Part shown: in pieces, positions 10,601 to 22,969 of the stretch
Numbering within the stretch: the stretch's first letter is position 1
Layout: every line of letters starts with the position of its first letter
Source of the DNA: Rhynchospora pubera
Taxonomy: Eukaryota; Streptophyta; Magnoliopsida; Poales; Cyperaceae
Assembly: GCA_028095005.1 (NCBI GenBank)
Contig: CM051459.1
Span: forward strand, 277,407,229 to 277,471,228
DNA length: 64,000 nucleotides
Direction of reading: 5' to 3'
Program-made: the position numbers and the translations under genes
The notes under the pieces: generated by a model
Seen by the model: only the letters and a program-made list of their open reading frames with translations
The model's database searches: none
Told to the model about the DNA's origin: nothing

Positions 10601-13600
10601 GTATGATTCGGATGGGGTTGAACAAAGTTTTGAGGCCCTTGTCATTCAGGTAAATGCGGTTGTGTGTTAATGATGTAATATAACAAAAGTGACCCTTATC
10701 GGTGGCAAGTCAGATCAAGCTGTTTGAATAACTGGCCAATTAAAAATTTCTATAAGAAATCTTAAACATGTTCTTGTCTTTAGTCCGACATTGGGCCTCC
10801 CACAGAATTTGAAAGAATGGAGGTAAGTATAAATTGCATAAATAATATTTCTGATTGCTGGTTTGGTTGTGATTGGTGCTAAGGATGCACTTGGTTTAAG
10901 CAAAATATGTAATAAGTACATGCTATTTACTACCTAATATTTTTTTCAGCTCGTGAATCTATTTGTATTCCTTGATCATCCTTGTAACAAGTTTATTGTT
11001 TTCATTCATTGCAGTTATTTGAACTTTTGATAACTATAGTTTGCAATTCAAGATTGGCTAAGGTATGTTTTCTCGTAATATTCAGCATTCGACAATACGC
11101 TTATGACCTATAATTTGTTTGATGTGAGAAAGATATCAATATATGCAGGCCATTGGAGGAAGCATCAAGGAACTAGTGTACTATGTAGTGGGTTTTCAGC
11201 AAATGACTGAAGAACAGGTATTGCATCTGTGTGTGTATGTGCTTATTTTTATTTTTATTTTTTTCTGCTGTATTCATTCAGAGTAATGCTTCAATACGGA
11301 GGAGACTACCTGATTTCAATAATTACATCGCATCACGCTTTACACAATGTTATGAGAACTGAACTGGATACCGACCTGGCCAAGCTTTGGGTCATGGTTT
11401 TATTTGTCAGACCCGTGAGCCAACTATTTTGACCAATAGTGATTAATATAGTTATATATGTATAATATATCAAGACTGCATATATAATATTCATATTTTT
11501 ATACATTTCTATATACATTGAATGGTATACTTAGAAATTTTATTGTTAATAAAAATATTTATGAAACAAAAACTTATAGATTTCTGCATGCTTGTACAGA
11601 AACTTTGGTTGTTAAAAAATGGCATAATTATCTCAATCCAGTAATTCCTCCAATATATGCTGAAAACCAGCATTTTCTGAATCATGAATCATTGACTTCC
11701 TATTACAAACTGGTTATTTAACCTGGTTTTGATGACTCCAGTTACATATGTAGTATTTTGAAGTACATTACACTGTAAATGCCTCCATGCCTGTGTTTTT
11801 GGGATCTGTATCCTTTGGAAATCTCAGTGAGGACTGTCCGATCTAATCTCGACGGTTATATTTTTTTTCGGGCCTATCAATCTGGTATTAATCACGGGGC
11901 ATCCATAATTGATCGGACGGTTGTGATGCCGATGTCCAGAGTGTGTGACGGGGAAATGATATCATTCTGTTTTGGCGTATCACTGATTGGTCCAGGCTGG
12001 GTCTATAACACTGATCTACATGTTATAAACTTACTATTAGATTGCAATTGCAATTATTTTCTTTTTTAATGGCCTCAACAACTAAAATTCCAGAAATAGA
12101 AAATTAAGAAATGCTAGACATCTGGAATCTAGGTATAGTAATATAAGTAGTCAAATTTGGTAATTTTATTTATTATGAATTTATGTAGAATTGATAAGGA
12201 ATTTCAGATGCTTACAATGCCTCTGAAAATTTTAATCTGTTCTGACATGTCATAGGAGCACTCTTGGTCTGTTGATGCTAATCATTATGTGGCAGATGAA
12301 GATGATGCTACTTATAGTTGCCGTGTCTCTGGTAAGTGATAAATAAGTCACAACTGCACAATGGTACTTGCACTTAATTTATACCTTGTTATCTTTTAGG
12401 ATATTGATTCATACCCTAATGGGGCACGTCCTTACATCTTTTAAGATGCTGATTATCAATCTCAGAATCGGACCATTACCTTTTTTACTTTTTGCAATTT
12501 TGTTCTAAGGGTTTTTGAAGTACATTATTTATATGTTTTGACCTCTTTTAATTCTATGGTCCATTGATTAGAGTTTTTTTATTTAATAACCCTTAGGTTC
12601 ACTTCTGCTGGAAGAGATCATAAATACATATGCTCAAGAAGGCATTAATTCAATTTTGGAGGCTTCTCAAGCACGATTTCATGAGTCACATGAAGCGAAA
12701 GTTGCAGGCCATTCTGATTGGTGGAAAGTGAGTTTCCTAAATTTCAGTATGCAAATTTGCTATATACTATGGTTGTACGACACTTCAGATCAAGAATAAG
12801 TATCAGCTAAGCACAAATCAGTTGTTATATTAAGGGCATTTGAAACAACCTAGACATGAGAAACTTCTTGTTATTGCACTCTTTTCTGACGCTTAACAAG
12901 TAGGTTCTTGTTTACTTGCATGGCAGTGGCAAGAAGCATCTCTTTTTGCACTTTCTTCTATTTCTGATCAACTACTCGAAATACAGGTCCTCCCTTAGCT
13001 TCCCAGCTCTCTGTTTCTCTGTAATCTTTTTATTTAGTTTAAATGCTATAAAACTTGAAAATGTTATTTTATTCAGGAATCAGAACCGACAAAGTACAAC
13101 TTGGGAGAACTTATTGAGCAAATGGTGACTGAAAGCACTGGAGCCGGTACTTCTATACCTCGTCATATTTTTAAAGTCAATAGTCAGGACTTGAGTTTAT
13201 CTTTTTATGTCTTTTGGGCTTACAGGGGTTGACGTGCATCCCTTCCTACATGCTCGTGCATTTGCCATGGTTGCCAAGTTCCATTCAGTGGTAATTGCCT
13301 AATGAACCTCCCTCATATATTAGATTATATATATATATATATATATGTTTTCCATATCTGGTAACTATATTGTTGGATACCGTGCATATGTAATTTTTCT
13401 TAGCTATCTGATGGTATTACTGAGTAACAAAGCTTATCCTTTTCTTTTGACCAGATCAGTAAGAGCACCTGCGAACAATTTCTCTACAGAGCTGCTCAAA
13501 CAATAGCTTTAGATGTGTATGTACAACACCATTCTTGTATTATCTGTTATTTAATACATTTCACAGACTGCTCTTAAGGTATCATTTGTACCTTCTTTTT

Positions 13601-16600
13601 CCCATCATTTTTTGAAGTTATTATCCCCCAGGTAATCGAGTTTTGGTAAATCCAGCTAGGTTAAAAGTGGCCCATTTTTTTTTCCCCATACTTGGTCATG
13701 ATTGCTCGGGTGAGGACTAGAAATGGAATTACTCAATTTCCAAGCACAGGTGTTAAAGACTTTTGAATGGTACTCTATAACAAAGTTTATCTCAAAGCTA
13801 TTGGAAACTCATAACAAACATATTATCAATATGAAGTTGTGAAGTGTAATTCGTTGAAGTGGATCAAACTTTTCCAACCTTTACAGAAGACATGGCCTAC
13901 CCCAACTAGTTTGGTATAAAAAAGGCTATAGTAGATAGGATAAGACAGAATACATGGTCTATACATTAAGAACAACCTTTCATTTCTGGTCATAATTGCA
14001 TATTTGTTTTTCTTTATTTATAAAAAAGTATTGGAGTGAAACAGCATAGCAAAGAAAGAAGCATATTGTTTTGCTGTGTAGTCAGCCTAAACGACTGAGT
14101 CATTTTTAACACAGATTTTTTTCCAAAATTATTCATATCAATGCAGACTTTGATTTTTTTTCAAACAATTTTATGGAGCCTTCTTTGTTGTTTATAAAAA
14201 GTAAAATAAATGGAAAGATTTGAACTAAAAGGGTGAAAAATGAATTGACAGATCCTTACCAGTAAAAATTGGAGCTTGTCGGGCATTGTCACAAGTCTTG
14301 CCAGAGTCTAAACAGGAGGCAATTCAACTGAATACAATGGGTTTGCTGTCCTCTCTTACTGATCTCCTGACAAAGGTTACTTCTTTCAGCCTTGATTTTC
14401 TCAGCCTTGTTTATCAAACCATTTATAGTCTATTAGGATTGTGTATTTTACCTGTATGTGGTACTGCTTTGTTCGCAGATTATGTCTACCTATTTTATTT
14501 TTAGGTGTCTTGTTTATTATTTGCCTAGATATGTTGCAATCCCTGAGCCAGTTTGAAATAAGTGCTGGACTCAGGGTTAAGTTATAGGATACTATGGGGT
14601 AAGTTAAACCAAAGTTTAACATTTGAGCACAATCTCATTTGGACTCTCTGTCATACATTCTGTGGATTAGTAATTTTCTTTCTGAATTGAATCATTAAGG
14701 AAACAAAAATAACCTTTGCAACAGGCGTCTGAAGAGACATTACATCTTGTCTTAGAAACTCTTCAAGCAACCATTAATGCAGGTATTTCCCACATCATAT
14801 TATATTATATAGTTTACTTCTATATAGGTGAAATGTCTCTACAGTCTTGAGAACTTAAAAAATGTCAAAATGACCTTTGGCAGGGTCAGTTTGTTTGTTA
14901 TGTGAACTTGGATATTTGGAAGGAACTTGGAGGAAATTATGTTACTGATTTTGCTATAGAAGAGGGTTTTAGTGAAACAATGTTTCGTTATAAGTTTCTG
15001 CATCCTCCCTTTTACTTTAACAAATGTTGAAGTGCATATCCTAACTGTCGATGGATTTTCTCCACCATTGATTTGTTGGAATAAGAAGTGTGGAAAGTTC
15101 TTAAATTGTTATGTACATAATCAAAAAGGAAGAAAATTGATGTGTTTAGTGTCTTTCACAATTAGCTTGATGGATTCATTTTTCAGCCTCATTATCTTGT
15201 TTTATTAGTTAAAGTGCTCAAGTTATTTAATCTATTGTTTCTTTTCATCTCCTTTTGGGCATGTAGCCGGTGAACAATTTGCATTGGTTGAATCGGTCCT
15301 TTCTCCTATCATTCTAAATGTTTGGGCTCAGCATATTTCTGATCCTTTTATCAGCATCGACGCAGTCGATGTTTTAGAGGTCAGTTAATTGGTTCTTTCC
15401 TTTAATGTCATGTTGTGTTTATTTAAAGGAGAGCTTTGGATTAGCCTGACATTGTTTTGGATTGTTGTGTGATGCATCATTTGAAGACCACTATTAACAA
15501 TTGTCCCCTGATATTGAACTTTTTTGTACAATGTGGTTCTTTGCCTGCAAAGCACTACAATTGCTATCATTGGGTTCAACTTTAGATAATTTGTTTAAAA
15601 CAAATTACAGCAAGAAGGCTGTTAAAAAAAAATTCTCCGCATGTTCTGTTGAAAAACAACCTGGGATATTGCCATGGTAATTGCAAAACCACAATCAACC
15701 AACTGTTGGTTGCTCAGGTGGTTGTAAGGAATCCTCCTAAGGTGATGCCATGGGTTCATGTCATATAGTTGGACAGAAGATTGCCAAATGAGTTAAAGCA
15801 GGATATCAAAAGATGTTTAATTTAGTCCCTTTCTGAAAAAAAAAATGAAAATAATATCTTGAGATTACTAGACTGATCAGACGGGGTATTCGTTTTGACA
15901 TATAACTTCTGCAGAAACTTTGTTTGCAGATCCAGTTTGTCTCATTTGTTAAGAAATAAGAGCAAAAATTTAACACAAACTAGACTTACAAATAAGAGAA
16001 TAAGAACAAATAGGACAAATTACATTTAAATCTTAAAGTAACAATTCCTGAATTTGATTGAATGGTGAAATCAAGGCCCAAGTGGTCAGTTTTTACTTCT
16101 TCCATATCTTATTGTTGTGCAAGTATTGAGTTCGTTTTTGTTACGAGCCTTGGTGGGTCGTAGGTTATAAGGGGTATTAAGGGGCTGGTTAGGTTCTGCC
16201 GTGATGAACAGAGAGATAGAGAGAAGAGAAAGATAAAGAGAAGACTATTTGTTATTGATTTCTTCTTAAAATCCTCATACAATACTAATACTAATTATAT
16301 AGAGTATTTTCTAATATGGCAAGAACTAGAAATATAACAACTATTGTAAACTAAGGAAAGATGCATAAAAATAAGGAAAGATACATAATATCAAATAATA
16401 TCTAATAATTCTGATTTAATGGAAACTAGAATCTAAATTATAATCTATTATATTATTTCCTTAAAGGACCGGTAACATTTCCCCCCGTCCATGAGAATCA
16501 GCTTGTCCTCAAGCTGAAAAATGGGGGCAGCGAATGCAGATATTATCCAGGTGCTTCATTGGTTAGCAACAACGATGAATTTTCATATTCATCATCGTTC

Positions 16601-19600
16601 ATGACTTCTAAAAAGAATAATCTCTTGCACTTGTGGCCTTTTGTGTATTGCTCATCACAGTTGAAACACAAGCCCTTTTGTCGTCTCTCAGCCATCTCTA
16701 TTGGATTGAGGCGTCGTAAAGAGCGTTGCTCAGGTCCAGACTCCGATGATGCAAGTATTGCCAATACTTCAGGAGGTTTAGGAAGATTACTTGCTACAGG
16801 GGTTGTACGGTAGCGACGCTCAAAAGCACGAGCTAAGCTCATGGCATGCTGCAAGTTAGAAGGTTTATGTAACTCAACATCAGTGCGAAGAGGCTCTGAA
16901 AGACCAGCTGTGAAAATATGCATTTGCTGAGTTGGGGTAACCGAATCAGCCCGGCAAATCAAGGCACCGAACCGCTCTTGGTATTCCTCAACACTGTCGG
17001 TTTGGCGTAGATGCATTAGCTCACCCAATGGATTGGTACGGATGGGTGGGCCAAATCGTAGGTGACACAGCTCCTTGAATCGGACCCATGGCAGCAAACC
17101 TACATCCCTCTCCAATTGGAAGTACCATTGCTGGGCAATTCCAGTGAGATGGTATGCAGCAAGCCAAACTTTTTCCTCCTCTATGGCGCGTTGCCCACGG
17201 AAAAATTGCTCGCAACGATTGATCCAGCCCAAGGGATCCTCCTTGCCGTCAAAGGTTGGAAAATCGAGTTTGTGGTAGCGAGGCACACCTTGAGTTTCTG
17301 AACCAGTGGCACGAGATTGTGGATGGCTTGTACCTGGTTTGGAAAGGTGCTCCAATGAGAGGAGGCGTTCTTCAGCTAGTTCAAGGCAGCGCATTAACTC
17401 TAGTTGGCTTTGAACGATCTGCTGGTTGCTTTGGAGAAGGGTTTGAAATGCAGCCGCAAAGTCAAATGTAGGTGGGGTAGATTTATCCTTAGACATAGTG
17501 TCTGGCTCTGATACCAAATTGTTACGAGCCTTGGTGGGTCGTAGGTTATAAGGGGTATTAAGGGACTGGTTAGGTTCTGCCGTGATGAACAGAGAGATAG
17601 AGAGAAGAGAAAGATAAAGAGAAGACTATTTGTTATTGATTTCTGCTTAAAATCCTCATACAATACTAATACTCATTATATAGAGTATTTTCTAATATGA
17701 CAAGAACTAGAAATATAACAACTATTGTAAACTAAGGGAAGATGCATAAAAATAAGGAAAGATGCATAATATCAAATAATATCTAATAATTCTGATTTAA
17801 TGGAAACTAGAATCTAAATTATAATCTATTATATTATTTCCTTAAAGGACCGGTAACAGTTTTGCAAATATCATAAATCATTGTTCCTTCGCTAATTTTT
17901 CATAAATTATAACAGGCACCGATAACCTTTGTTTTGATAAGTAGACAAGAAAATCTGTTCGAGTTTTATGTGACTCTAATTTAGCTTCCAGGCAATCAAG
18001 AATGCTCCTGGTTGCATCCAACCACTGGTTTCTCGGATTTTACCAACCATTGTGCCAATTTTACAAAAGGTATGCTTTTAGAAATTCTGTAAGTATAATA
18101 ATAAAGCTGCTCCATTTGTTACTCTTTTCTTAAAGTCAGCATTTCTTTTCTCGTCATTCATCCATTGTTATTGAATGACACAGCCCAAGGACCAAAGAGA
18201 GAATTTGGTTGGTGGCTCACTTGATCTTTTAACCATGCTACTTAAGGTTCCATTTTCTTTATCTTTTACCCTCCACTTTTTATTTGCCAAGCTCTTTGTA
18301 TTTTATGTTGGCTTGTAAAATTTCAGAATGCCCCGATTGACGTAGTTCAGGCCATTTTTGAGAAATGCTTCGATCCAACAGTTCAGATCATTTTAGAAAG
18401 TGAAGATCATGCAGAGATGCAAGTGAGGATCTCTTAGTAGTTATGTTATTTGATGTTTGTTTTTGTTATGATTTAATAATTTGTCTTTGTCTTTTTTGTA
18501 CTTAATTGAGTCATTTTCACAGTGCTTGTTTAGGGTTTACATGCCAAAACATTGACCAGTAAATCACTGAACTGGTTTTTTAGATTGTAAAAGATCTAAC
18601 ATCTTGTATGAATGGAATAGCAACCCGGGGTCATGACCGACAGTACCCAAATGTGGGCCTGAAATTGTTAATTTTATGCATTTTCCCTAGTTTTGGGGCA
18701 TAATGTATAGCAAGTGCAATTATTTTCATTTTTTTACAACTAACACCAATCCTTACAATAGAATGCCACTGAATGCTTGGCTGTCTTTGTGTCTGTGGGG
18801 AGGCAAGAAATGCTTACTTGGGGTGGTGACCCAGGATACATCATGAAAAGACTTCTAGAAGCAGCTTCAAGGTTTCTTTCCTTTTTGTTTTCCCCAAGAA
18901 GGATCAATTGTTTTCTGCAGATTTTTTAGATGATGAGATTGTCACAGTTGCTCGTTTGCACTGATGCTATTTTGACTGGTACAGTGAAGAACATATCCAG
19001 CGAAATTTCTAAAATTTCATGGTACACACTTTTACCTGTCATTGCTGGCATGGCAATATTGCATTGACTAGGGTGTGCTTCCAATTTTGGGTAGAGGAGT
19101 GAATTGAGTGGAAGGGAACGGGGAGGGGGAAAATGAGGCTAATTCAACTTGCTTCTGAGTTTTCAGAAGGAGAATAGAAGTGAATGTGGGAAAATGGAGA
19201 AAATTTCTCTATTTATTTCGTCAAGGATTGTTATTTCCCAATTTTAGTGTAACAAAATTTAACCTTCTCATCTTCTTTCCTCCCCTTTTCTATAAAAATT
19301 GGGAGTAGAGGGTACTTTTTGTTCCTTTAAATATGTGCTATATTTTCAGTTCTAGCATTAATGTAGCTTTCAAATTACTAGATCAAGCATTTACTAAGAA
19401 AGGACACTGAGCAAAATAATCTTTACGTTCTCTGTTTCCTTATTTGTGTTATGTTTCATCTAGGCTTCTAGATCCAGAGCTCCCTAGCTCCGTATCTCTA
19501 TTTGTGGGAAGTTATATCCTGCAACTCATCTTGCACCTACCTACGCAAATGTCTCCCCACTTAAGAGATCTTGTTGCTGCTGTAGTGAGGCGATTGCAAT

Positions 19601-22255
19601 CTTCAGAAATAGAGGGGTTGAAATGTTCTTTGATTCTTATCCTGGCCAGACTTGTGAGTTTTCTTCGTATACTGTCGCATATTTTTTTAACTGTCCAACA
19701 TGAAAGCCTCAAAGAAAGAATGGTCGTGTCACCCTCAAATAACATGTTATTTTCACTTTCTTGTTATATGCTGGAAAAAAGTTTCCAGTCATTAGGTTAG
19801 CATTTGGGAAATGGTACGTACTGTTAAATATTCACAATTTTTCCTTTCAACTTTGATAACTCTCCTCTTCCTACAATTTTGAACTAAGACAAAGAGTAAA
19901 GTTTGTTGAGCTTAAAGGTGTGCTTGGGCTTAGTTGAAAAAAATTGTGGGAATTTAGTCATTTTTTGCTTGACTTGAGCTTTGGTTAATTGCCGAGTTTT
20001 ATTTCCTCATTATACTTGTAATACACACACACACACATACACCAAATGTTTGTTGTTAATTTGCCTATACTACAAACTGTAATAAGTTGGAATATTTGAT
20101 GTGTGTTTGGTGTTGTTCTCTTCTCAGGTACATCTTAGTGCTCCAAACACTGATCATTTTATTAATTTGTTGTTAAGTATGCCGGCTGCTGGTTATGAGA
20201 ACTCTCTTTCTTATGTCATGTCAGAATGGACTAGATTACAAGGTTAATTTCTTGAACTCTTCACTCATTATATTAAGCATTTTCTGAAAATTGTTGAAGA
20301 ACGTTAAAGTTCTTTAAGTAAGATACTTTCTATATTAAACTGATGGACATGTCAAAGTATAGGTGAGATTCAGGGAGCATACCAAATAAAGGTAACAACA
20401 ACTGCTTTGGTCCTTCTTTTCTCTACTCGCAATGTGGAGTTATCTAAGTTGCAAGTCAAGGGGAATCTCATCAAGGTATGATAAAAAAAAATGACAGTTC
20501 AATACCAAATTTACACCAATTATTTGCTTGGCAGACAGTTTTATGCTGCTGATAGAGCAGTACAATCAGTGGAATTTTGAAGTAGTCTTATTTTAAGATT
20601 AGGAATGAACACCTTGACAGCACTCAGACTTGAGGCTTGCAATAATAAAAGGAAAAACAATAATAGTTTGTTCTGTGCAAATTTGGAGTGAATGAGGACC
20701 AGTCGTGGCTGTTATGAAGATGCCATAAGAAATATACCTTTTTTTTTGTTTTACTTGTTCCTTTTTCTTGATTAATGATGGGAACTACAGAATACTGGAG
20801 GCATTAAAACACGATCAAAATCCAAGTCGGCTCCAGACCAGTGGACTCTGGTTCCTCTTCCAGCAAAGGTTTACCAACTTTGCTTTTATTTGCCACTGTC
20901 ATCTTTTGAAAACAGTATACTTTGTCTCCTTAGTCACATTTGGTGTTTCTTGTTGCTTGTAGATATTTTCACTGTTAGCTGATGCTTTGTCTGAGATATT
21001 TGAGCAACCTATAGATGATGATGATGAGGTATATTCTTTAGCAGTGTTTTGCAGTACTCTGTTATTGGGCATGTTTTGTAAATAATTATATATCTTACAT
21101 GTCTAATTATTTTGTTGCTGTTTCTTTTTTATGTAATAAGCAGGATGGTGCTTCAGAGGCCTCTTACACTGGAGATGAAATAATGTATGCTTCAATGGTG
21201 CCGTCAAATGCTAACCCATCTGTTCAACACTTGGATGCTATGGCTAAAGTTCTTGATGAGGTTGGTTTTAATTGTATTTAACTCACAATTTTTGGCTGTT
21301 AGATGCTTTTAATTGTACAATAGAATAAACCATTCACACGTAGTAAAAAAATAAGTCTCTTCTCTCGATTTGTTTAGGATGATGAGGATGATGGATATGA
21401 TGATGATCTCACTAAAGTTGACCCATTGAGTGAGGTTTGTCGGCAGTTGTGTTCATATAGTAAGTTTTCACTGATGTAATCATACAATGTCTGTGCAATT
21501 TATTTTTGTTTTTTTTGGCAGATAAATTTGGCAGAGTATCTACAAAACTTCTTTAGGAGTATATCTGAGAGCGATAGATCTCTTTTTGATTATTTGTTCC
21601 AGGTAATACTACTTTGAATGCTGTGGTTCTTTCTGTGGGTAGTTAATAAATAGTTTCTTTATCATTAGAAAAAGGGTGCCTCTTCGTACTCTATTGGAAA
21701 GTTAAATACTCCCATCTCCACTGATGTTTCTCTATCATTGGACGGAGCGTCCAATGCGTCCATTCTTGAATTTCGAGCTTCAAATGACTGATCTGAACCA
21801 TTCATGTGATCGCTTTATTGAAATTCAGCAGGAAACTGTTTTTTTTTTTTTCATTATCCTGAGTTTCGTACTAATTTTTTCAGATTTTTGAGAATCGTTA
21901 TTTTTTATTGTTCATAATATTTTAGATCGATAGTTTATAAAAATTTGAAAAGAAATAATAAAAATTCAAAAAAATATAAAATTCGGTTTCCTAATAGATT
22001 TTAGTATGGAGATCACATAAAATGATTCGGATTGGTCGTTTTAAGTTTCCAATTAGCATTGGACTTTAGCCTTGCTTCAAAAATTATTCTTGCTAGCATC
22101 TAGTGTATAGGGATATATATGAGCAACATTTTCAGATATCTCTAGCTTTAGTGCCTAATTGTCTATGCTTAGTATCGTGCTTTGTTTTGTGAACCATCTT
22201 GCAGAGTTTAAGTGAATCACAGAGGGCTTCTGTTGCTAGAGGTTTGAGCTCATGA
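7650..22255 (+). CDS. IPO9: Importin-9 (importin-beta family nuclear transport receptor)
   Basis: This karyopherin imports basic cargoes such as histones in RanGTP-dependent fashion. I assembled 33 exons (first 7650-7773, last 22205-22255) whose phases all match, giving 1022 aa, the normal importin-9 length. The N-terminus MESSLDPDQKCLIDCL leads into the importin N-terminal domain (about residues 25-100: VRSFAEESLKQASLQPG, LRQLSAVLLKQFIKQHW). HEAT-repeat helices fill the rest, including YDWPEEWPELLPFLL and GALRCLALLSGDLDD. A long acidic segment with DDDDE and DEDDEDDGYDDD lies near residues 915-980, then SLFDYLFQSLSESQRASVARG at the end. The second intron is AT-AC (8054-8387). Intron 20 contains a gag-only LTR retrotransposon in antisense and intron 17 an Au SINE remnant. 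No frame damage is seen. Confidence 0.95.
8054..8387 (+). other. U12-type AT-AC intron of importin-9
   Basis: Exon 2 ends in CGTCAG and the intron opens with ATATCCTTTT, the diagnostic U12 5' splice site. It ends TTTTTAATCAC directly before CTCTCAGCGGTT, so the terminal dinucleotides are AT and AC. A branch-site-like TTCTTTAAT (8369-8377; consensus TTCCTTAAC, 7 of 9) sits 10-12 nt before the 3' end, the U12 spacing. Only this junction restores the conserved LRQ-LSAVLLKQF peptide; a GT-AG alternative would delete conserved residues. Confidence 0.88.
10784..10822 (+). other. Candidate 39-nt cassette exon inside importin-9 intron 9
   Basis: A strong polypyrimidine tract and TTTAG precede 39 open nucleotides that end in GAG followed by GTAAGT. 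It enters and leaves in phase 0, the same phase as the surrounding exons, and would add SDIGPPTEFERME between ...ALVIQ and LFELL. The usual importin-9 joins these directly, so I left it out of the main model. Confidence 0.4.
13891..13936 (+). repeat. 3'-end remnant of an Au-like SINE in an importin-9 intron
   Basis: CATGGCCTACCCCAACTAG followed by TTTGGTATAAAAAAGGCT matches the 3' region of the Au-like SINE found complete at 59574-59781 (CCTACCCCAACTTG, TTTGGGATAAAAGGCTT). The tRNA-derived 5' half is absent. Confidence 0.6.
15700..15775 (+). repeat. tRNA-derived SINE head (fragment) in an importin-9 intron
   Basis: GGTTGCTCAGGTGGTTGTAAGG resembles a Pol III A-box, and GGGTTCATGTC about 40 nt later resembles a B-box. 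No Au-type 3' end follows. It is probably an old SINE fragment of another family, related in layout to the one at 27309. Confidence 0.4.
16139..16477 (-). repeat. 3' LTR of the gag-only element
   Basis: A 339-bp terminal repeat with TG...CA ends, nearly identical to 17520-17858. On the element's strand it is the downstream copy, next to the polypurine tract. Confidence 0.92.
16543..17496 (-). CDS. Retrotransposon gag polyprotein (Ty3/gypsy-type) with zinc knuckle
   Basis: This 317-codon ORF starts at MSKDKSTPPTF. The same frame runs upstream through the primer-binding site without an ATG. The middle part, with FPTFDGKEDPLGWINRCEQFF, YHLTGIAQQWYFQLE and FKELCHLRFGPP, is the retrotrans_gag capsid fold. 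A CCHC-type knuckle, CFNCDEQYTKGHKC, lies near the end. It then stops without continuing into protease. The reading frame is open throughout, which suggests recent function in packaging or selection, or simply youth. Confidence 0.88.
   Translation of the reverse strand: MSKDKSTPPTFDFAAAFQTLLQSNQQIVQSQLELMRCLELAEERLLSLEHLSKPGTSHPQSRATGSETQGVPRYHKLDFPTFDGKEDPLGWINRCEQFFRGQRAIEEEKVWLAAYHLTGIAQQWYFQLERDVGLLPWVRFKELCHLRFGPPIRTNPLGELMHLRQTDSVEEYQERFGALICRADSVTPTQQMHIFTAGLSEPLRTDVELHKPSNLQHAMSLARAFERRYRTTPVASNLPKPPEVLAILASSESGPEQRSLRRLNPIEMAERRQKGLCFNCDEQYTKGHKCKRLFFLEVMNDDEYENSSLLLTNEAPG
17520..17858 (-). repeat. 5' LTR of the gag-only element
   Basis: A 339-bp terminal repeat. On the minus strand it precedes the Met-tRNA primer-binding site, so it would contain the element's promoter. 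It differs from the partner LTR at six positions that I can see. Confidence 0.92.
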
Positions 22256-22969
22256 AAGATGGAGAACTTTGAAATTGTTTGAATATTTACTGTGTTCTAC
22301 CTAGTTCTGTTATTGGGAAATTCTTTGTATTGGTTTATTCAAAAAGTGTAGATGAAACTGTGTGCATAAATTCAATAGAAATGTTTTTATTGTAACTGTA
22401 TTTGTACCTAAATACAATTTTTTTTTTCTCTGAAAGGGGCCAGTTGAGAGTCATTTTTTTGTGTTCAAGTTTAAAGAAGAATATATTTGATATAATGAGA
22501 AATGAAGTAAAAAAAGTGAGAGCAATTGAGATGAAAAAAGTGAAATGTCCCAATTTCTTACAATTCTTCCGTGCTTAAATCTCCTGTCTTTTCTTTTACT
22601 GTCAACTTCGGTGATTATCAGTTCCTCAGATTAACATCAAATTTATGCTGTCATCCAACTTTTCAAGACACTGAAGTACATATGTAGAACTATATCCACG
22701 CTTAACCACATAATTCTGACTGAAAATAAAAGTATGCCCACCCGGGCAATTTTTTTAACAGTCAATAAAATCATAACCAAAAAGCTTTCATAAGACTGGG
22801 ACTTCAAACATAAACAGACAGAATTAGAGAGCTGCATTAAATGCTTGTTACTATAGCCTATTTTTAACTTCTCACTATTTCACACAGAAATTAAAGGAAC
22901 CCACAAAATATTTGCATTTAGATGAAATTCAATGATCATATTATCAGACACTCCTACATCTACAGAGCC
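22256..22969. other. Convergent 3' intergenic region between importin-9 and HSBP
   Basis: There is no coding exon. The 714 bp should contain the 3' UTRs and polyadenylation signals of both converging genes. No repeat structure is obvious. Confidence 0.55.

Larger units (their letters stand above)
16139..17858 (-). mobile_element. Compact gag-only LTR retrotransposon (TR-GAG-like), antisense in importin-9 intron 20
   Basis: Two 339-bp direct repeats (16139-16477 and 17520-17858), each starting TGTTACGAGCC and ending CCGGTAACA, flank a ~1.04-kb interior. The insertion is bracketed by the 5-bp duplication GTTTT (16134-16138 and 17859-17863). Read on the minus strand, the 5' LTR is followed by TTGGTATCAGAGC, an initiator-Met-tRNA primer-binding site, then a gag ORF. 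A purine-rich GGACGGGGGGAAA tract lies next to the 3' LTR. No protease, reverse transcriptase, RNase H or integrase is present. I count 6 substitutions between the LTRs (about 1.8%), so the insertion is recent. Confidence 0.92.

Noticed and set aside
11276..12065. Open frames in importin-9 intron 11 as an inserted gene
   Set aside because: Frames are short and unrelated to known proteins. The segment looks like an old non-coding repeat (with GATCGGACGGTTGTGAT-type sequence) but has no definable ends.
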